Positions 59,980 through 64,000 of a stretch of 64,000 bases of DNA are shown here, one piece after another. Source of the DNA: an uncultured Siphonobacter sp. GTDB lineage: Bacteria > Bacteroidota > Bacteroidia > Cytophagales > Spirosomataceae. Within the stretch, counting starts at the first letter, position 1, and each line of letters opens with the position of its first letter. The DNA lies in NCBI GenBank assembly GCA_913775095.1, contig CAJYIW010000019.1:310001-374000 (forward strand). Direction: 5' to 3'. The notes under the pieces are model-generated. The model was not told the origin of the DNA, searched no databases, and saw nothing but the letters and a program-made list of their open reading frames with translations. Made by a program: the position numbers and the translations under genes.

Positions 59980-60013
59980 ACTTTGAATTTCAAAGTAAAT
60001 GCCTTTATCTTTA
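59980..60013 (+). promoter_or_regulatory. Promoter with a palindrome over the -33 element
   Basis: TTTG (59982-59985), a 20-base gap, then TATCTTTA (60006-60013), one mismatch from TAnnTTTG. The palindrome ACTTTGAA-T-TTCAAAGT (59980-59996) covers the -33 element, so a dimeric repressor could block it. It serves the gene at 60109. Confidence 0.55.
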
Positions 60014-60108
60014 ACCCGTCAATCTTAAATCGGGTAGGGCAGGTGGGCATAAACGCTTAATCTGCCGATTCTGTCCAGCCTTATTTACCAACGCCAACCT
60101 TCACTAGT

Positions 60109-60573
60109 ATGGGTCTTATTGCCATTGTTTCGCTGTTTCTGATGCTGCTGGGAATTCCAGTGTATTACGGATTTCGTTACCTGCTGAACAAGTTCGACTG
60201 GGAAGAACGAAAACACGTCTGGGTTCTCTGGACCTTAACCATTGTGTCGACGCCTATACTTTTGGCGACTATGGTGGTAAGCTTTTTCGTGTATATAAAC
60301 TATTATCCTCAGCGGGAATTTGACAAAACCGCCTGGGAGGCAGATCCTCACAAACGTTATGAGTTAATGGATGATCTGATCACCCATAAAAAGCTTATGG
60401 GAAAGTCGAAAGCAGAGGTCAGGCAGTTATTGGGGGAGGGAAGTAGTGGATACGCCATTGACGAATGGTCCTATTATACGGGTCACAAACCAGGCTTTTC
60501 CTTTGGACCTACCGTTTTGGTGGTTAAGTATAAAGACGGAAAAGTAAATGACGTTGGAAGTTACGTGGATTAA
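60109..60573 (+). CDS. Membrane protein with BamE/SmpA-like C-terminal domain
   Basis: Two transmembrane segments (about residues 3-24 and 40-62) precede a soluble part with LITHKKLMGKSKAEVRQLLGEGSSG, the helix of BamE/SmpA-like and related lipoprotein modules. WSYYTGHKPGFSFGPTVLVVKYKDGKVNDV forms its strands. It is anchored in the inner membrane with the domain outside. Function is unknown. A promoter with an overlapping palindrome lies ~100 bases upstream and a terminator 27 bases downstream, so it is a single-gene unit. Confidence 0.7.
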   Translation: MGLIAIVSLFLMLLGIPVYYGFRYLLNKFDWEERKHVWVLWTLTIVSTPILLATMVVSFFVYINYYPQREFDKTAWEADPHKRYELMDDLITHKKLMGKSKAEVRQLLGEGSSGYAIDEWSYYTGHKPGFSFGPTVLVVKYKDGKVNDVGSYVD

Positions 60574-60600
60574 TAACCCTCATAAGTGAAGAAGAAAACA

Positions 60601-60632
60601 AAAAAGCCGTTCATTTCTGAACGGCTTTTTTT
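60601..60632. terminator. Bidirectional terminator between a gene and the tRNA
   Basis: AAAAAGCCGTTCA (60601-60613) and TGAACGGCTTTTT (60618-60630) around a TTTC loop, with A- and T-runs on both sides. It ends both the plus-strand gene and the minus-strand tRNA. Confidence 0.85.
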
Positions 60633-60636
60633 CTAG

Positions 60637-60709
60637 TAGCGGGAACAGGACTCGAACCTGTGACCTTTGGGTTATGAGCCCAACGAGCTGCCAACTGCTC
60701 CATCCCGCG
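60637..60709 (-). tRNA. Initiator tRNA-fMet (CAT anticodon)
   Basis: The minus strand folds into a cloverleaf: acceptor CGCGGGA with TCCCGCT, D-arm GGAGCAGTTGGCAGCTC, anticodon loop CTCATAA on a stem with three consecutive G:C pairs (GGG/CCC), and T-arm ACAGGTTCGAGTCCTGT. The GGG/CCC anticodon stem and an unpaired first position mark it as the initiator. Here the mismatch is C1-U72 instead of the C1-A72 of E. coli. The CCA end is not encoded. Confidence 0.95.
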
Positions 60710-60983
60710 GTGTTTGTTGATACAAAGATAGTACATTTTCCTTCAGATAGACAATTATTTTTTATATTTATTTATAAACTATTGATTATTAATTCATTAG
60801 TTATTGAAATATTATTGTTTTCATCAGGGAAGTAACAAAAGTGGGATAGTTGGATGGATAGTTTAGCAACGATTGGCCTGCCAGCGGAGATTGATAAAAT
60901 TTAACTATAGGATGAAAAAATAGTATATAAAACAGGTGATTTAGAGTAGGACTTTTGTATCCGAACCAGATACAATCTATTTC

Positions 60984-62402
60984 ATGAAATTTTTACCACT
61001 AGCTGCTCTTCTAGCTTTATCATGGGCTCACAGTGCCTGTACGGATCACGTCAGTCCCGAAAACTCGCCCCGCCTGCTGGCTTTCCCGGAAGCTGAGGGT
61101 TTCGGAAAATATGCCACCGGAGGCCGGGGAGGGAAGGTTGTCGAAGTAACCAACCTTAACGATGCCGGTGAGGGAAGTTTCCGGGAAGCCCTCCGTACTT
61201 TTCCTGATGAACCCATTACCATTGTGTTTCGGGTGGGAGGAACCATTGAATTACTCTCGGAAATCAAGGTCAATCGTTCGAACTTCACCATTGCCGGGCA
61301 AACTGCCCCCGGTGACGGGATCTGCCTGAAAGGCCATTCGTTTATCATCAATGGAGCACGGCTGGCCAGTCGGGGAGGGAATCACGGAAACATCATTGTT
61401 CGTTACCTGCGTTCGCGGCCCGGCGGCGACAATCCCAAGGGCATTTACGGCTTTGACATGGAAAATTGCCACAACGTTATCGTCGATCATTGTTCCTTCA
61501 GCTGGGCCAATGAAGAATGTGCCGCCATGTACGATACGAAAAATACCACCGTGCAGTGGAGCATCGTCAGCGAAGGCCTCTATAACGCCGGTCACGCCAA
61601 AGGAACACGTTCGTACGGCGGGGTCTGGGGCGGACAGTACGCTACTTATCATCACAACCTGATTGCTCATCAGAACAGCCGCACCATTCGTTTCAACGGT
61701 GCACGGGCTCACGATACCCTGGCGGTGATTGACTACCGCAACAATGTCATTTACAACTGGGGCAACAACAATGCCTGCGGCGGGGGTAGTGTGAATATTC
61801 CCGGAGGCAAATCCGAGATCAACCTGGTGAACAACTATTACAAGCCCGGTCCGGCTGCCCCGAATACGTTAAAATTCATGCGGTGTGATTACGACATGAA
61901 CGGGCAGTATGGCGTGGGCAGGTGGCATTTGGCCGGGAACGTGATGGAAGGCCGGGCTGATTTCACCAGTGATAACTGGCTGGGACTGGATGCTTCCAGC
62001 ATTCCGGAAGCCGACCGTCCCCAGATCAGGGTAAGCAGTCCGTTTAAGGTGAGTGATATTAAAACGGAGACGGCGAGTCAGGTCTTCGAATCCGTCCTGA
62101 TGCAATCAGGAGCGACGCGGCCCAAACGCGATGGGGTGGATACCCGCGTCGTGAACGAAACCCGTGCCGGTACGGCCTCGGGCATGGGGAGCTTTGGTAA
62201 AGCCGGAATCATCGATCACCCCGGTGCGGTGGGCGGCTGGCCCGTCTATGCCTCCGCCGCAGCCCCGACCGATACTGATCACGACGGAATGCCCGATGCC
62301 TGGGAAACGGCGAAGGGCCTGGATCCGGCCAATCCCGGGGACCGGAACAAGGTGCATGCCAGCGGGTATACCATGCTGGAAGTGTACCTGAATAGTTTAT
62401 AG
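60984..62402 (+). CDS. Exported pectate lyase (PL1-like beta-helix)
   Basis: A 472-residue protein with a signal sequence ending near SAC (Cys19 may be lipidated). It begins FPEAEGFGKYATGGRGGKVVEVTNLNDAGEGSFREAL and TIVFRVGGTIELLSEIKV, the hallmark opening of Bacteroidota pectate lyases. The beta-helix follows, with NIIVRYLRSRPGG, VIVDHCSFSWANEECAAMYDTKNTTVQWSIVSEGLYNAGH and HHNLIAHQNSRTIRFNG; the last holds the catalytic Arg region. The C-terminus has a Ca-binding type-3-repeat-like end, DTDHDGMPDAWETAKGLDP. It cleaves pectin, so the organism probably lives with plant material. No SusC/SusD pair is nearby. Confidence 0.9.
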   Translation: MKFLPLAALLALSWAHSACTDHVSPENSPRLLAFPEAEGFGKYATGGRGGKVVEVTNLNDAGEGSFREALRTFPDEPITIVFRVGGTIELLSEIKVNRSNFTIAGQTAPGDGICLKGHSFIINGARLASRGGNHGNIIVRYLRSRPGGDNPKGIYGFDMENCHNVIVDHCSFSWANEECAAMYDTKNTTVQWSIVSEGLYNAGHAKGTRSYGGVWGGQYATYHHNLIAHQNSRTIRFNGARAHDTLAVIDYRNNVIYNWGNNNACGGGSVNIPGGKSEINLVNNYYKPGPAAPNTLKFMRCDYDMNGQYGVGRWHLAGNVMEGRADFTSDNWLGLDASSIPEADRPQIRVSSPFKVSDIKTETASQVFESVLMQSGATRPKRDGVDTRVVNETRAGTASGMGSFGKAGIIDHPGAVGGWPVYASAAAPTDTDHDGMPDAWETAKGLDPANPGDRNKVHASGYTMLEVYLNSL

Positions 62403-62417
62403 AATAAGTTCAGTCGT

Positions 62418-62451
62418 AATCCCCGCAGATATTTATTTGCGGGGATTTTTG
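62418..62451 (+). terminator. Intrinsic terminator after the pectate lyase gene
   Basis: AATCCCCGCA (62418-62427) and TGCGGGGATT (62438-62447) around a ten-base loop, followed by TTTG. Confidence 0.8.
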
Positions 62452-62497
62452 TAGGGTGTCCACTCCGTATCTTAGCTAATCGACAAACCGTTTATCC

Positions 62498-62911
62498 ATG
62501 AAGAAGCACACGACTAATTACTACAATACCTTCATTGAGGTGGCCGAAGACACCCGGGTCACTCAGGGCACCGTGCCCGTTTCCAGAGGTGACCAGAAGA
62601 CGGTAGCGGAGCGGCAGTTTAGTCTAATCACCAGTCATCCGTATGCCTATACTTCAGACGACGTTTTGTTTCAGGTGTACGCCGACAGAAATGAGTTGCT
62701 GTCAACAGAATATGAGGCGGCCCGCCACCAGTTTTTTTCGAAAGGACAGCCCTGTTTCCGGGCTTCTCCGCTCGCCAAAACGCAGGGCTTTGGCATCCAC
62801 CATGATCAGGATGGGAAAGTAGCAATTTACGGCATGGAAACACCAGACTATGAACGCCTGTTGAAGGATGAGGCAGTCAAAAAAGTTAAAGCCATGAGAT
62901 CCAGTAAATAA
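62498..62911 (+). CDS. DUF6157 family protein
   Basis: The 137-residue product matches DUF6157: HTTNYYNTFIEVAEDTRVTQGTVP, then LITSHPYAYTSDDVLFQVYADRN, FFSKGQPCFRASPLAKTQGFGIHHDQDGKVAIYGMETPDYERLL. The conserved YTSDDVLF and CxRASPL..GxGIHHD motifs are intact. Function is unknown. TATCTTAG at about 62470 is a near-consensus -7 element. Confidence 0.88.
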   Translation: MKKHTTNYYNTFIEVAEDTRVTQGTVPVSRGDQKTVAERQFSLITSHPYAYTSDDVLFQVYADRNELLSTEYEAARHQFFSKGQPCFRASPLAKTQGFGIHHDQDGKVAIYGMETPDYERLLKDEAVKKVKAMRSSK

Positions 62912-63069
62912 GAGGCTGATGCGTATAGTCAGCATCGACAGGAAGATCAGCGTTAGGATAAAGCGTTGGATTCAATTCATTTTGTTTTTAATCGCTCCCT
63001 TAGTAAAGAATATAAATCAGGAATTATTGACTAGCTTTAATGCTTTATTAAGGATCTGATTACCTCTTT

Positions 63070-64000
63070 ATGAAATCGATTTTAAGCGACCGAAGTTTTC
63101 GTTTATCCATTGGTATTACCTTCATTTTTCTGGCTACGGGTATTGCTTTTCTTTTTCTGGGCTGGGTTAATTATAGTTGGGTATTATTTATTTTATTGCC
63201 AATCGTTCTGGGTATTTCCATTGGAGCGATGCCCAACCAGAAATACGTCTTGCGGGGAGCTTCTGTGACGACTATTATTTTGTTAGCCGCTATGTACATT
63301 CCGGGCTTATCAGGACTGCTCTGTATTGTCATGACCCTGCCGCTGATCATTCCGCTGATTTTTGCCGGGTATGTCTTCACGCACCTGATCAGACGGTATC
63401 GCCAGATTAAAGGCACCGACCAGCTCAGTGTGCTGTTATTGCCCCTGATTCCTTTCCTGATTGCTGCACCCACCGAACAGAGCCTTCAAACGAATCGGGA
63501 AGCCGTGATCGAGGTAAAGACTGAACAGGTTTTTGCCTATACTCCCGAGCAGGTATATGACGCCATTAAATCCGTAGATACGCTGGATGCCGACAAGCCT
63601 TTTCTGATGAATTTTGATTTGCCCATTCCGGTTAAATGCGTACTTGAGAAAGAAGAAGTCGGCGGATTACGAACCTGCTATTTTAAAGCCGGTAAACTGA
63701 GTAATGCCGAGTTTGGAGGCGGAACTATTGTGGAAAAAATAACCCGGCTGGAAAGGGGTAAAGTTCTGAAAATGGATGTGATTGATTATAACCTCATTGG
63801 TCGTAAGTGGCTGGGATTTAAAGAGGCCATTTATTACTTTGAACCCGTAGGAACCAGGGCCTGTAAACTCACGCGGATTACAACGTATACGTCAGTTCTG
63901 ACACCAAGGGTATACTGGGAACCCCTCGAAAAAATAGGCATTACTCAGGAACATGATTACGTGTTCAGTAACCTGAAAAAAGACCTGAGACGCCTGTACG
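63070..64000 (+). CDS. Membrane protein with C-terminal SRPBCC-like domain (cut by window edge)
   Basis: An ATG at 63070 opens a frame that runs uninterrupted for 310 codons to the end of the window. The first ~140 residues hold four hydrophobic segments (SIGITFIFLATGIAFLFLGW, WVLFILLPIVLGISIGA, and two more), then SVLLLPLIPFLIAAPTEQS. The rest is soluble, alpha/beta, with EVKTEQVFAYTPEQVYDAIKSVDTLD and the strands GGTIVEKITRLERGKVLKMDVIDYN and IYYFEPVGTRACKLTRITTYTS. This is the pattern of a START/SRPBCC (polyketide-cyclase-like) domain. Its ligand is unknown. The C-terminus lies outside the window. Confidence 0.75.
   Translation, partial: MKSILSDRSFRLSIGITFIFLATGIAFLFLGWVNYSWVLFILLPIVLGISIGAMPNQKYVLRGASVTTIILLAAMYIPGLSGLLCIVMTLPLIIPLIFAGYVFTHLIRRYRQIKGTDQLSVLLLPLIPFLIAAPTEQSLQTNREAVIEVKTEQVFAYTPEQVYDAIKSVDTLDADKPFLMNFDLPIPVKCVLEKEEVGGLRTCYFKAGKLSNAEFGGGTIVEKITRLERGKVLKMDVIDYNLIGRKWLGFKEAIYYFEPVGTRACKLTRITTYTSVLTPRVYWEPLEKIGITQEHDYVFSNLKKDLRRLY

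Overview
The window looks like a chromosomal segment of a free-living Bacteroidota, most likely Cytophagales (Spirosoma/Siphonobacter-like; the genus is a guess). The grounds are the family mix (DUF6428-containing ars operon, many PAS histidine kinases, tricorn-type S41 peptidase, pectate lyase, DUF6157), weak Shine-Dalgarno sites, and promoters of the Bacteroidota TTTG-N19/20-TAnnTTTG type. The DNA is of middling GC, except for an obviously AT-rich island at about 52.9-58.7 kb and some AT-rich spacers.

Layout. 0-4 kb: edge of a LuxR-type regulator, small lipoprotein and membrane genes, an ABM monooxygenase and an acyltransferase. 4.7-9.1 kb: a giant PAS/GAF hybrid histidine kinase broken by an apparent one-base frameshift. 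9.4-11.8 kb: a secreted surface protein and small genes. 11.9-14.3 kb: an arsenic operon with two ArsR-type operators. 14.5-20.4 kb: a signalling and stress block (SGNH hydrolase, orphan HisKA protein, NarL-type regulator, OBAP lipoprotein, Mn-catalase) with striking C5/G5 palindromes and a candidate small RNA. 21-31 kb: stress and envelope genes (738-aa toroid-like protein, SDR, fasciclin, DUF6766, barrel protein, MDR dehydrogenase, GT9, FAD-Rieske oxidoreductase).

31.1-37.5 kb, minus strand: a tightly packed operon that couples ergothioneine synthesis (egtB, egtD) to a two-gene ABC transporter of EgtUV type and a flavoprotein disulfide reductase. The two lobes of the transporter's binding domain are encoded in swapped (circularly permuted) order. 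A DinB-fold protein is divergent to it. This is the most interesting metabolic system in the window.

38-46.4 kb: two histidine kinases, a CheY-like regulator, a DUF892 ferritin-like protein, a serine beta-lactamase-like hydrolase behind a perfect palindrome, and a formaldehyde-dehydrogenase-like MDR. 46.4-48.5 kb: gene desert with structured-RNA signals. 48.5-52.9 kb: sterol desaturase family protein and tricorn-like S41 peptidase.

52.9-59.3 kb: an AT-rich accessory island with a STAND-like ATPase carrying a probable C-terminal HEPN domain (possible anti-phage effector). A REP-associated tyrosine transposase sits between two copies of a ~135-bp terminally inverted repeat, and further intact, diverged and partial copies lie in neighbouring spacers. 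59.4-64 kb: ordinary genes, an initiator tRNA, a pectate lyase and a truncated membrane/SRPBCC protein.
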